Shown here one piece after another: positions 1-5,949 of a DNA stretch of 5,949 nt. Position numbers and translations under genes: made by a program. The notes under the pieces were generated by a model. The model was not told the origin of the DNA and ran no database searches. It was given only the letters and a program-made list of their open reading frames with translations. Position 1 is the stretch's first letter, and each line of letters begins with the position of its first letter. The DNA comes from Actinomycetota bacterium (GTDB lineage: Bacteria; Actinomycetota; Actinomycetes; Nanopelagicales; Nanopelagicaceae), in contig WLHY01000057.1 of the NCBI GenBank assembly GCA_009702465.1, positions 1 through 5,949 of the forward strand, written 5' to 3'.

Positions 1-1
1 A

Positions 2-139
2 TTTGCGATTACCCATGGCTTTACCGTGGCGTTTCAGTGGAGCGCTGGTCTGTTATTTGTTGGCGCAATCCTGCTCTTCTTCTTCATCAATGTTGGTAAG
101 GATTCATTGGTTGAAACAGAGGGTACCGGCGTTCACTAA
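2..139 (+). CDS. C-terminal end of a membrane transporter, probably MFS (5' end outside window)
   Basis: This is the last 45 codons of a gene that begins before the window, ending in a tandem stop (TAA TAA at 137-142). The frame is open from the window edge. It opens with FAITHGFTVAFQWSAGLLF, followed by a hydrophobic run (VGAILLFFFINV) and a short polar tail ending GTGVH. The HGF-T-AF-W-AG-L pattern followed by one last membrane helix and a short cytoplasmic tail resembles the end of 14-helix drug:proton antiporters of the major facilitator superfamily (DHA2/EmrB-like), which export toxic compounds across the inner membrane. The hydrophobic segment and tail are seen directly. The family is inferred from pattern memory on a short fragment, so substrate and subfamily cannot be given. 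The gene converges on gatB, with 13 bp between the stop codons. Confidence 0.7.
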   Translation, partial: FAITHGFTVAFQWSAGLLFVGAILLFFFINVGKDSLVETEGTGVH

Positions 140-152
140 TAACGAAAAGGTT

Positions 153-1649
153 TTACTGTCCTAGATGTTTCAGAAGTAATTCACGCACCTTGGCGGCATC
201 TGCCTGGCCGCCAGTTGCCTTCATAACTGCACCAATTAAGGCACCAGCTGCTGGAATATTTCCACCACGAACCCGCTCCGCCGTATCTGGTTGTGCCGCA
301 ATTGCATCTTCAATCGCCTTCATCAATGCACCATCATCAGAGACAACCTTTAATCCACGCTTGCTGATTACCTCTGCCGGTGTTCCCTCGCCAGCAATTA
401 CCCCATCAACTACCTGACGAGCTAACTTATCGGTTAGCTCTCCTTGATTAATTAAATTAATTATCTGTGCAACTGCGGTAACTGAGATTAATTCAGTAGC
501 AACTACATCACGCTCATTAGCAATTCGAGAGATCTCGCCCAACCACCAACTGCGCGCCTTTGTTGGATCAGCACCTAGCTTTACCGTCTCTTCAACAGTA
601 TCCAACAACTCAGCATTCACCATGGCAGTCATCTCCTTTTCCGGAACTGACCACTCACTTTGTAAACGCTTACGGCGATCTGCTGGTTTTTCTGGCAAAG
701 TTTTACGTAACTCATCAATCCACTTGTTATCCGGAACTACTGGAACTAAATCTGGCTCTGGGAAGTAACGGTAATCCTCTGCCTTTTCCTTAGAGCGACC
801 AGGACGAGTTTCTCCACTCTCCTCTAAAAAGTGACGAGTTTCTTGCACAATCTTTTCACCAGATTGCAATCTATTTGCCTGGCGAACGATCTCACCACTT
901 ACTGCGGTTTCAACTGAGCGAAGTGAGTTAACATTTTTAGTTTCACTTCGAGTACCAAGTTCACCGCTGCCAGATGGTGCTAATGAAAGATTTACATCAC
1001 ACCTTAAAGAGCCTTGCTCCATCTTTACATCTGAGACCTTTAAGCCGCGCAAAATATCGCGCAGCGCTGCAACATATGCACGCGCTACCTGCGGTGCGTA
1101 CTTGCCGGTGTTTGGCACAATCTTGGTAACAATTTCAACTAGCGGAATTCCAGCTCGGTTGTAATCAAGAAGTGAGTACTCAGCGCCGTGAATTCGACCG
1201 GTCGAGCCACCAACATGTAGAGATTTACCAGTGTCCTCCTCCATATGAACCCGCTCAATTTCTATGCGAAATACTTTATTGCCCTCATCACTTTCAATCT
1301 CAACATCTAAAAAGCCATTTATGCAGATCGGTTCATCATATTGAGAGGTTTGAAAATTCTTTGGCATATCTGGATAGAAGTAATTTTTACGAGCAAATCT
1401 AGAGAATGGTGCAATGGAACAGTTAAGAGCCAATCCAATCAAGATTGAGGATTCGATAGCGGTTTTATTAACAACTGGTAGCGCACCTGGTAAGCCAAGA
1501 CATACTGGGCAGGTTTGCGTATTTGGCTCGGCACCAAACTCGGTAGCACAACCACAAAACATCTTTGATTTAGTATTTAACTCAACATGTACTTCAAGCC
1601 CCAAGGTTGGCTCGTACTTCTCAATCGCTTGATCGTAATTTAAACTCAT
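153..1649 (-). CDS. gatB: Asp/Glu-tRNA(Asn/Gln) amidotransferase subunit B
   Basis: GatB is the tRNA-binding, kinase-like subunit of GatCAB. It activates the side chain of Glu-tRNA(Gln) (or Asp-tRNA(Asn)) with ATP and then amidates it with ammonia channelled from GatA, in the cytoplasm. The protein is 498 residues, normal for the family. Visible marks are the GLEVHVEL opening (about 17-24), a zinc-type Cys set (C32, C34, C47, C50), the conserved [21 protein letters not shown] stretch (85-105), the family signature [12 protein letters not shown] (161-172), RYFPEPDL (294-301), and a C-terminal GatB/YqeY-type helical domain (about 350-498) containing [17 protein letters not shown] and RGLKVVSD. 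The ATG at 1649 is chosen because it overlaps the gatA stop in an ATGA junction and gives the usual family N-terminus. An in-frame ATG at 1697 would add 16 residues running inside gatA and is unlikely. No strong Shine-Dalgarno is seen before 1649, so translation is probably coupled to gatA. No defects are visible. Confidence 0.97.
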   Translation of the reverse strand: MSLNYDQAIEKYEPTLGLEVHVELNTKSKMFCGCATEFGAEPNTQTCPVCLGLPGALPVVNKTAIESSILIGLALNCSIAPFSRFARKNYFYPDMPKNFQTSQYDEPICINGFLDVEIESDEGNKVFRIEIERVHMEEDTGKSLHVGGSTGRIHGAEYSLLDYNRAGIPLVEIVTKIVPNTGKYAPQVARAYVAALRDILRGLKVSDVKMEQGSLRCDVNLSLAPSGSGELGTRSETKNVNSLRSVETAVSGEIVRQANRLQSGEKIVQETRHFLEESGETRPGRSKEKAEDYRYFPEPDLVPVVPDNKWIDELRKTLPEKPADRRKRLQSEWSVPEKEMTAMVNAELLDTVEETVKLGADPTKARSWWLGEISRIANERDVVATELISVTAVAQIINLINQGELTDKLARQVVDGVIAGEGTPAEVISKRGLKVVSDDGALMKAIEDAIAAQPDTAERVRGGNIPAAGALIGAVMKATGGQADAAKVRELLLKHLGQ

Positions 1650-3145
1650 TTTGAGCCAGCTAATCTTGGTGCGAAATCTAAAATTGGCTTGCCCCACTTG
1701 CTTAGTAACGCGGCCTCAAGTGCGCCACCAACTAGGTACATCCGATCATCCTTCATTGCTGGTGACATGATCTGAAAACCAACTGGCAAATTATCCTCAT
1801 CGGCTAAACCACAAGGCAGGCTCATGCCGCCAACGCCCGCTAGATTTACTGGAATTGTGGCGATGTCATTTAAGTACATTGCAAGTGGATCTTCAGATTT
1901 CTCACCAATCTTAAATGCCGTAGTTGGTGCAGTTGGTGAGACCAGAACATCACACTTTTCAAAGGCGGCATCAAAATCTCGTTTGATTAAGGTTCTTACC
2001 TTTTGCGCACTTCCATAATATGCATCGTAGTAACCAGATGATAGGGCGTAGGTTCCCAAAATAATTCGGCGTTTAACCTCGCGACCAAAACCAACTTGGC
2101 GAGTTAGATTCATGACCTCTTCAGCACCCTTTGAACCATCATCACCGATACGAATTCCAAAGCGCATTGAATCAAAACGTGCCAGATTTGATGAACACTC
2201 AGATGGTGCAATTAAGTAGTAGGCAGCTAATGCGTATTCAAAATTTGGACAGGATACTTCAACAATTTCAGCACCTAACTTAACTAATTCAGCAACCGCA
2301 TCGTTAAATTTATTTTCAACACCCTTTTGGTAACCAGCACCAGATAATTGTTTAACAATGCCGATCTTTAAACCCTTTACATCTTTTTTCTTAGCAGCGG
2401 CAACTACATCCGGGACAGCGTGATTGATGCTGGTGGAATCCTTTGGATCAAAGCCAGCGATACTTTGGTGCAACATCGCAGTATCTAAAACAGTGCGTGC
2501 ACATGGTCCTGCTTGATCTAATGAGGATGAGAATGCAACTAAGCCGTAACGAGATACGCCACCATAAGTTGGTTTTACTCCGACTGTTGCGGTAACTGCT
2601 GCTGGTTGTCTGATCGAACCGCCAGTATCGGTACCAATTGCAAGTGGTGCTTCAAAGGCAGCAAGTGCGGCAGCTGATCCGCCACCTGATCCACCTGGAA
2701 TGCGAGTTAAATCCCAAGGATTATGAGTTGGTCCATAAGCTGAGTTTTCAGTTGATGAGCCCATTGCAAACTCATCCATATTTGTCTTACCTAAGATAAC
2801 AATGCCAGCATCTTTTAACTTAGCAACAACTGTTGCATCATATGGTGGTCGCCAACCCTCGAGCATCTTTGAGCCACAAGTTGTTGGTACACCCTTTTGA
2901 ACAAGTACATCCTTTAATGCAAGTGGCACACCTGCAAGTGGTGATAACTTCTCACCCGCTGCACGTTTCTTATCAATACTTTCAGCTTGTGCTAATGCAC
3001 CTGCTTTATCAAGGTGTAAAAATGCATGCACATCTTTATCTACCGCTTCAATTTGTGCATAATGTTGGTTTGCTAATTCAACTGCGCTGATCTCTTTTTT
3101 AGCTAGCGCCTCTGCCATTTCCGCTGCGCTGTTGCGGATACTCAT
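1646..3145 (-). CDS. gatA: Asp/Glu-tRNA(Asn/Gln) amidotransferase subunit A (glutaminase)
   Basis: GatA is the amidase-signature subunit of GatCAB. It hydrolyses glutamine and passes the ammonia to GatB. The protein has 499 residues, a normal length. The Ser-cisSer-Lys triad can be placed: K78 in PLALKDVL, cis-S153 in PGGSGGGS, and nucleophile S177 in [11 protein letters not shown]. The 24-residue spacing between the two serines matches the family. The form GGSGGGS in place of GGSSGGS is allowed by the amidase signature. The C-terminal half contains [19 protein letters not shown] and [13 protein letters not shown], both usual for GatA. The start codon overlaps the gatC stop by one base (TAATG), and AGGTGA lies 6 nt upstream. 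The end overlaps gatB by 4 nt (ATGA). It sits centrally in the gatC-gatA-gatB order and looks intact. The assignment is secure. Whether the complex also makes Asn-tRNA depends on the organism's synthetases, which are not in view. Confidence 0.98.
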   Translation of the reverse strand: MSIRNSAAEMAEALAKKEISAVELANQHYAQIEAVDKDVHAFLHLDKAGALAQAESIDKKRAAGEKLSPLAGVPLALKDVLVQKGVPTTCGSKMLEGWRPPYDATVVAKLKDAGIVILGKTNMDEFAMGSSTENSAYGPTHNPWDLTRIPGGSGGGSAAALAAFEAPLAIGTDTGGSIRQPAAVTATVGVKPTYGGVSRYGLVAFSSSLDQAGPCARTVLDTAMLHQSIAGFDPKDSTSINHAVPDVVAAAKKKDVKGLKIGIVKQLSGAGYQKGVENKFNDAVAELVKLGAEIVEVSCPNFEYALAAYYLIAPSECSSNLARFDSMRFGIRIGDDGSKGAEEVMNLTRQVGFGREVKRRIILGTYALSSGYYDAYYGSAQKVRTLIKRDFDAAFEKCDVLVSPTAPTTAFKIGEKSEDPLAMYLNDIATIPVNLAGVGGMSLPCGLADEDNLPVGFQIMSPAMKDDRMYLVGGALEAALLSKWGKPILDFAPRLAGSK

Positions 3146-3441
3146 TACGCTTCACCTAAAATTTGGGGAACCTTAAAGCGTTGTTCTGAACTTGCCGGTG
3201 CGCCAGATAAGGCATCGGTTGGTGAAAGGCTTGGGATTACGACATCCTCGCGAACCACATTGTTAACTGGAATTGGATGAGAGGTTGGTGGCACATCAGC
3301 ACTTGCTACCTCTTGCACACGTGCGACTGCACCAAGAATTACCTGCATCTCGCCAGATAGGTGATCAAGTTCAGCATCACTCATCTCGATTCGAGCGAGC
3401 CTAGCTAAATTAGCAACTTCTTCACGGGAGATGGCAGACAT
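3145..3441 (-). CDS. gatC: Asp/Glu-tRNA(Asn/Gln) amidotransferase subunit C
   Basis: GatC is the small subunit that wraps around the GatA-GatB interface and stabilises the complex. The 98 residues are a typical length. The sequence follows the family: [18 protein letters not shown] at the N-terminus (4-21) forming the first helices, an amphipathic helix through about residue 45, then [18 protein letters not shown] (50-67), the extended linker with the conserved Pro-Thr and Arg-Glu-Asp elements, and a final KVPQILGE segment. The ATG at 3441 is the natural start. No Shine-Dalgarno is seen in the 27 bp between it and the proA stop. A -10-like TATACT lies 9 nt upstream instead, so the gene may be read from the proA transcript, from its own nearly leaderless transcript, or from both. 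It is first of the gatCAB set, and its stop overlaps the gatA start. Confidence 0.96.
   Translation of the reverse strand: MSAISREEVANLARLARIEMSDAELDHLSGEMQVILGAVARVQEVASADVPPTSHPIPVNNVVREDVVIPSLSPTDALSGAPASSEQRFKVPQILGEA
3152..3157 (-). promoter_or_regulatory. Ribosome binding site of gatA
   Basis: On the minus strand this reads AGGTGA, followed by six bases and then the gatA ATG at 3145. It lies inside the last codons of gatC. It is the only convincing Shine-Dalgarno seen at any start in the window, and it supports the chosen gatA start. It suggests that gatA can be initiated independently as well as by coupling through the TAATG overlap. Confidence 0.7.
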
Positions 3442-3450
3442 GATGTTGTA

Positions 3451-3479
3451 AGTATAACTGGAGATTATTTAACTGCGAA
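3451..3479 (-). promoter_or_regulatory. Candidate promoter for gatCAB
   Basis: On the minus strand the 27-bp proA-gatC gap contains TATACT (3456-3451), matching the -10 consensus at 5 of 6 positions. With a 17-nt spacer, TTCGCA (3479-3474, in the last codons of proA) is a 4-of-6 match to the -35 consensus. The -10 box ends 9 nt before the gatC ATG, so transcription would begin about 3 nt upstream of the ATG or at it. Together with the lack of a Shine-Dalgarno this suggests a leaderless or nearly leaderless gatC mRNA. The hexamers are seen directly; promoter activity is inferred. Confidence 0.45.
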
Positions 3480-4737
3480 CTTGTCCATTTCCAGTAACAA
3501 TCCAGGTAGAGGTTGTCATTTCCGCAATACCCATTGGGCCTCTGGCATGTAATTTCTGATTTGAAATTCCAATCTCAGCGCCAAATCCCATCTGCTCACC
3601 ATCGGTGAATCTAGTAGATGCGTTAATCATGATCGCAACGCTGTCATTTAATTTGGTAAATAAATTTATCGCTGCATCATCCTTGGCCACAATCGCCTCT
3701 GTGTGATTGGTTCCGTAACGAGAGATATGTGAGATCGCAGCTAGCACATCATCAACTACACCAATATTAATCTCAAGTGTGCCGTACTCAGTTGACCAAG
3801 ATTTATCACTTGCTGCCTTTACCTTCTGGCCAGATTTGTTTGCGATCGCAACCGTTGCCGCGTCGCCATTTATAACAACACCAGCTGTAATTAATGCATC
3901 AAGCAAGGCTGGCATAAATTGATTGGCAATATCCTTGTGAACCAAAATTGTCTCAGCTGAATTGCACGTACTTGGGCGATGAGTCTTTGAATTTATTGCA
4001 ATATCGATTGCCATCGATTGATCAGCGCTCTTATCAATATAAACATGGCAAACACCAGCGCCGGTTTCGATTGTTGGAACGGTGGCTTCATCCACCACCA
4101 TCTGAATCAATTGCGCACTGCCCCGTGGAATCACAAGATCAACCTCACCACGTGCAGTAAGTAAGGCTGTAGTTGTCTCGCGACTGTGCGATGGAATTAA
4201 TTGGATGACATCTGGTGAAATATTTAAGCCTTCGGCGCAGCTGCGCATAATTTCAACTAAGACCTGATTTGAATGCGCCGCAGTTGTTGAACCACGCAGC
4301 AAGGCGGCATTTCCCGACTTAATCAAGATCGCACCAGCATCAACAGTGACATTTGGTCTGGCTTCATAGATCATTCCGACAACTCCAAATGGAACACGAA
4401 TCTGGCGGAGCTGTAAGCCATTTTCTAATGTTCGTTCAGCTATAACCTCGCCAAGCGGATCGCTTAAGTTCGCAATACTTCTTACGCCCGTCGCAAGCTC
4501 ATCAATTCGCTTCTCAGTTAATCGCAATCGATCCAGCAGTGATTCAGAGATACCGGCAGCTTGTGCTGCAGTTAAATCAATTTGATTTGCGGTAAGAATC
4601 TGTGATTTCGATTTACTTATTTTGTCTGCAATCCTAATCAAGTAATCACGGCGCTCGTTTGCCGATGCAGCAACTAATGTAAATGAGGCAGCTCTTGCCT
4701 TTGCTGCCATCTCTGAAATTAAAGCCTTCGCGTCCAT
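3469..4737 (-). CDS. proA: Gamma-glutamyl phosphate reductase
   Basis: ProA (glutamate-5-semialdehyde dehydrogenase) carries out the second step of proline synthesis: NADPH-dependent reduction of gamma-glutamyl phosphate to glutamate-5-semialdehyde in the cytoplasm. The 422 residues are close to the usual 415-420. Visible family marks are VPFGVVGMIYEARPNVTVDA (115-134), KSGNAALLRGS (140-150), LVIPRGSAQLI (201-211), ETGAGVCHVYID (224-235), the catalytic Cys258 in THRPSTCNSAET, the ProA signature VLAAISHISRYGTNHTEAIV (331-350), and RFTDGEQMGFGAEIGIS (376-392). The ATG at 4737 gives the normal N-terminal length. No clear Shine-Dalgarno precedes it, only an AGG that is part of a -10-like box. The partner kinase gene proB is not adjacent. 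Instead gatC follows after 27 bp on the same strand, so co-transcription is likely. The divergent neighbour is a serine hydrolase. No defects are seen. Confidence 0.97.
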   Translation of the reverse strand: MDAKALISEMAAKARAASFTLVAASANERRDYLIRIADKISKSKSQILTANQIDLTAAQAAGISESLLDRLRLTEKRIDELATGVRSIANLSDPLGEVIAERTLENGLQLRQIRVPFGVVGMIYEARPNVTVDAGAILIKSGNAALLRGSTTAAHSNQVLVEIMRSCAEGLNISPDVIQLIPSHSRETTTALLTARGEVDLVIPRGSAQLIQMVVDEATVPTIETGAGVCHVYIDKSADQSMAIDIAINSKTHRPSTCNSAETILVHKDIANQFMPALLDALITAGVVINGDAATVAIANKSGQKVKAASDKSWSTEYGTLEINIGVVDDVLAAISHISRYGTNHTEAIVAKDDAAINLFTKLNDSVAIMINASTRFTDGEQMGFGAEIGISNQKLHARGPMGIAEMTTSTWIVTGNGQVRS

Positions 4738-4743
4738 GAGAAT

Positions 4744-4749
4744 AGCCTA
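4744..4749 (-). promoter_or_regulatory. Candidate -10 box for proA (leaderless start)
   Basis: The minus strand reads TAGGCT, followed by six bases and then the proA ATG. This fits the actinobacterial TAnnnT -10 pattern. If the hexamer occupies -12 to -7, transcription starts on the A of the ATG, giving a leaderless mRNA. No good -35 is seen at 17-18 nt spacing: the position holds CATATC, inside the start of the opposite gene. The box forms an imperfect dyad with the -10 box of the divergent gene. Activity is inferred from spacing and from the missing Shine-Dalgarno. Confidence 0.45.
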
Positions 4750-4757
4750 CGGTCAAT

Positions 4758-4763
4758 TATGCT
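4758..4763 (+). promoter_or_regulatory. Candidate -10 box for the serine hydrolase gene (leaderless start)
   Basis: TATGCT matches the TAnnnT pattern and ends 6 nt before the ATG at 4770, so the predicted +1 is the A of that ATG. This favours ATG 4770 over the in-frame TTG at 4764, which would lie upstream of the predicted transcript start. No Shine-Dalgarno is present at either start. A -35 at 17-nt spacing (CATGAG, across the proA start) is poor. The box is seen directly; its use is inferred. Confidence 0.5.
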
Positions 4764-4769
4764 TTGGAT

Positions 4770-5930
4770 ATGAAGCGACTATTCAAAATACTTCGAAATA
4801 CAATAATTTCCCTCTTAGTTGTGTATTTAGCACTCTTTGGCTTCCTAAAAGCGGTTCGTTATCCCGAGCCCTTAGCCGCCATTAAGTTGGGCTTATCCCC
4901 CGCCTCGAAAACTCCAACCCTGATGCCATGGCATGTAATTGATGCCGCTGATCTGCCAATTAATCTACCGACCGCATCTGAGAAGATGCCGGAAGATATT
5001 TTTTATCAAGGTGAAAAATTAAGTTGGGCTGATTTCTTAAGTAAAACAGATTCAAATGCCTTTTTAGTAATTCGAAATGGTGTCTTAACCTACGAGTGGT
5101 ACAAAACCGGTTTAACCCAAAGCTCACAACTTCCCTCTTACTCTGTTGCAAAGACAATGACCTCAATCATGATTGGTCAATTGATAAACCAGGGCAAGAT
5201 AAAAGAGAGCGATCTATTTGTAGATTACTTCCCAGAGTTTAAGTCCGGTACCACCTTTGACCAGGTAACAATTCAGAGCTTGCTAGATATGCAATCTGGT
5301 GTTGGCGTATCTGATAATTATCCAGCTGGTCCATCTGGTTGGGGAGTTGCAATCGCCCAGATGTATGCAACTACTGATTTAGATTGGTTTCTAAGTAATA
5401 ACCGAAAGATGGTCGCTGATCCAGGCAGTGAATCTGAGTACCGGAGTGTTAACACGCTGATGCTGGGTATGATTATTAAGAAAATAACTGGCATGCGAGT
5501 TGCTGATTACTTCAGTGAGAATGTTTGGCAACCACTTGGCGCCAAGTTTCCCGCAACCTGGAATGTTGATCGCGTCGGCGGAACTGAGAAAACCTTTTGC
5601 TGCTTTAACGCCTCCGCTATTGATTACGCCAAGGTCGGTATGTTGTTACTAAATGGCGGCTACGCAGGTCCTAATAAAATTATTGATAAGGCTTGGCTAA
5701 ATCGAATGGTTACACCAGTGACTACCCTTGATCGTGATTGGGGTTACGCTGCTCAGCTTTGGCAGCCATTTCCAGGAATCTCATTAGCACTGGGCTTACA
5801 TGGCCAATTTATCTTTGTTAATCCAAATACCAGAACGGTGATAGTTAAGTTAAGTGATAATCCAACTGATTCAGATCATGAATCAGATACCGCAAAAGCT
5901 TTGCTGGATATCTCTAACTTAAAGAGTTAA
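4770..5930 (+). CDS. Membrane-anchored serine hydrolase, beta-lactamase class C-like / NylB-like family
   Basis: The protein has 386 residues from ATG 4770. A basic N-terminus (MKRLFKILRN) leads into one hydrophobic segment (about 11-27) with no lipobox or obvious cleavage site, so it is probably a signal anchor holding the enzyme outside the membrane. The catalytic domain (about 75-386) shows S125-V-A-K128, the S-x-x-K nucleophile and Lys of this superfamily. It also has LLDMQSGVGVSDNY (171-184), Y224 in SEYRSVNT (the Tyr motif), an FCCFNASAIDYAKVGMLLLNGG block (276-297), and H344-G-Q in LGLHGQFIFVNP at the place of the KTG-like motif. The overall pattern resembles the COG1680 group containing 6-aminohexanoate-dimer hydrolases, esterases, D-aminopeptidases and penicillin-binding-like proteins. 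The substrate cannot be told from sequence, and resistance to beta-lactams should not be assumed. The gene is divergent from proA. An alternative TTG start at 4764 would add two residues. Confidence 0.9.
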   Translation: MKRLFKILRNTIISLLVVYLALFGFLKAVRYPEPLAAIKLGLSPASKTPTLMPWHVIDAADLPINLPTASEKMPEDIFYQGEKLSWADFLSKTDSNAFLVIRNGVLTYEWYKTGLTQSSQLPSYSVAKTMTSIMIGQLINQGKIKESDLFVDYFPEFKSGTTFDQVTIQSLLDMQSGVGVSDNYPAGPSGWGVAIAQMYATTDLDWFLSNNRKMVADPGSESEYRSVNTLMLGMIIKKITGMRVADYFSENVWQPLGAKFPATWNVDRVGGTEKTFCCFNASAIDYAKVGMLLLNGGYAGPNKIIDKAWLNRMVTPVTTLDRDWGYAAQLWQPFPGISLALGLHGQFIFVNPNTRTVIVKLSDNPTDSDHESDTAKALLDISNLKS

Positions 5931-5949
5931 TGGGCTAAACCCTCTCAAA

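Larger units (their letters stand above)
4744..4763. repeat. Imperfect inverted repeat in the divergent proA/hydrolase promoter region
   Basis: AGCCTA (4744-4749) and TATGCT (4758-4763) are inverted copies matching at 5 of 6 positions, with 8 bp between them. Each arm is also the candidate -10 box of the gene it faces. The symmetry may therefore be just two similar -10 boxes placed back to back. An operator for a dimeric regulator is a weaker alternative. The match is short and could arise by chance. Confidence 0.3.

Noticed and set aside
145..154. AAAAGGTTTT palindrome between the converging genes as a terminator
   Set aside because: The loop would be only two bases and the stem is all A-T, so it cannot form a stable intrinsic terminator.
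190..417. Plus-strand open frame opposite gatB; similar frames lie at 560-793, 1172-1402 and 1414-1632
   Set aside because: They lie wholly within the conserved gatB gene on the other strand, have no family resemblance or ribosome site, and read as antisense shadows.
1824..2018. Plus-strand open frames opposite gatA (also 2833-3090) and opposite proA (3948-4160)
   Set aside because: They are shadows of strongly conserved coding regions, with compositionally odd translations and no initiation signals.
2671..2694. GatA signature reading GGSGGGS rather than GGSSGGS, suggesting a lost catalytic serine
   Set aside because: The catalytic cis-Ser is the first serine (S153), which is present. The next position can be Gly in the amidase signature, and S177 and K78 are intact.
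4738..4769. A riboswitch, attenuator or T-box controlling proA in its upstream region
   Set aside because: Only 32 bp separate the two divergent ATGs, which is too short for a structured leader, and the predicted transcripts have no 5' UTR.
4960..5166. Minus-strand open frame opposite the serine hydrolase
   Set aside because: It overlaps the SxxK region of a convincing gene, has no recognisable motif and is best explained as a shadow.
5923..5946. GGG-CTAAA-CCC with flanking AGAG/CTCT as a terminator after the hydrolase gene
   Set aside because: The stem is only 3 bp before an asymmetric bulge, no T-run follows, and the window ends three bases later. It cannot be judged.
1..5949. Search by eye for tRNA or rRNA genes, CRISPR repeats, insertion sequence ends, direct repeats and toxin-antitoxin pairs
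   Set aside because: None was seen. Coding regions fill nearly the whole window and composition looks uniform, so there is no sign of a mobile or novel multi-gene system.

Overview
The window looks like chromosomal housekeeping DNA from a low- to mid-GC actinobacterium. GC content is roughly in the mid-40s by eye. GatB and GatA closely resemble actinobacterial proteins: GatB has the [13 protein letters not shown] opening and the [15 protein letters not shown] stretch, and GatA has the [14 protein letters not shown] form of the amidase signature. Short intergenic gaps, overlapping genes and -10 boxes placed right against start codons fit a streamlined genome such as those of freshwater acI-type actinobacteria. 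That placement is an inference; no rRNA or other marker is present to confirm it.

Layout. Positions 2-139 (+) hold the C-terminal end of a membrane transporter, probably of the major facilitator superfamily. It converges on gatB across only 13 bp. Positions 153-3441 (-) hold gatC, gatA and gatB, read right to left and joined by 1-nt and 4-nt overlaps. They encode the complete heterotrimeric Glu/Asp-tRNA amidotransferase. Immediately upstream on the same strand, proA (3469-4737) encodes gamma-glutamyl phosphate reductase and is separated from gatC by 27 bp. A 32-bp divergent region (4738-4769) separates proA from a + strand gene (4770-5930) for a membrane-anchored serine hydrolase of the beta-lactamase class C-like superfamily. 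The final 19 bases carry no recognisable gene.

How the genes work together. proA-gatC-gatA-gatB can be one transcript. ProA makes glutamate semialdehyde for proline synthesis. GatCAB amidates misacylated Glu-tRNA(Gln), and possibly Asp-tRNA(Asn), using glutamine. Both activities belong to glutamate-family metabolism, but the linkage may simply reflect genome compaction. The hydrolase and the transporter are on the opposite strand and have no evident link to these pathways.

No novel multi-gene system, mobile element, CRISPR array, tRNA or rRNA is visible. The most interesting signals are regulatory. Two back-to-back -10 boxes in the 32-bp proA/hydrolase gap each lie exactly 6 nt from their ATG, predicting two leaderless mRNAs. 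A third possible -10 box, for gatC, sits just after the end of proA.
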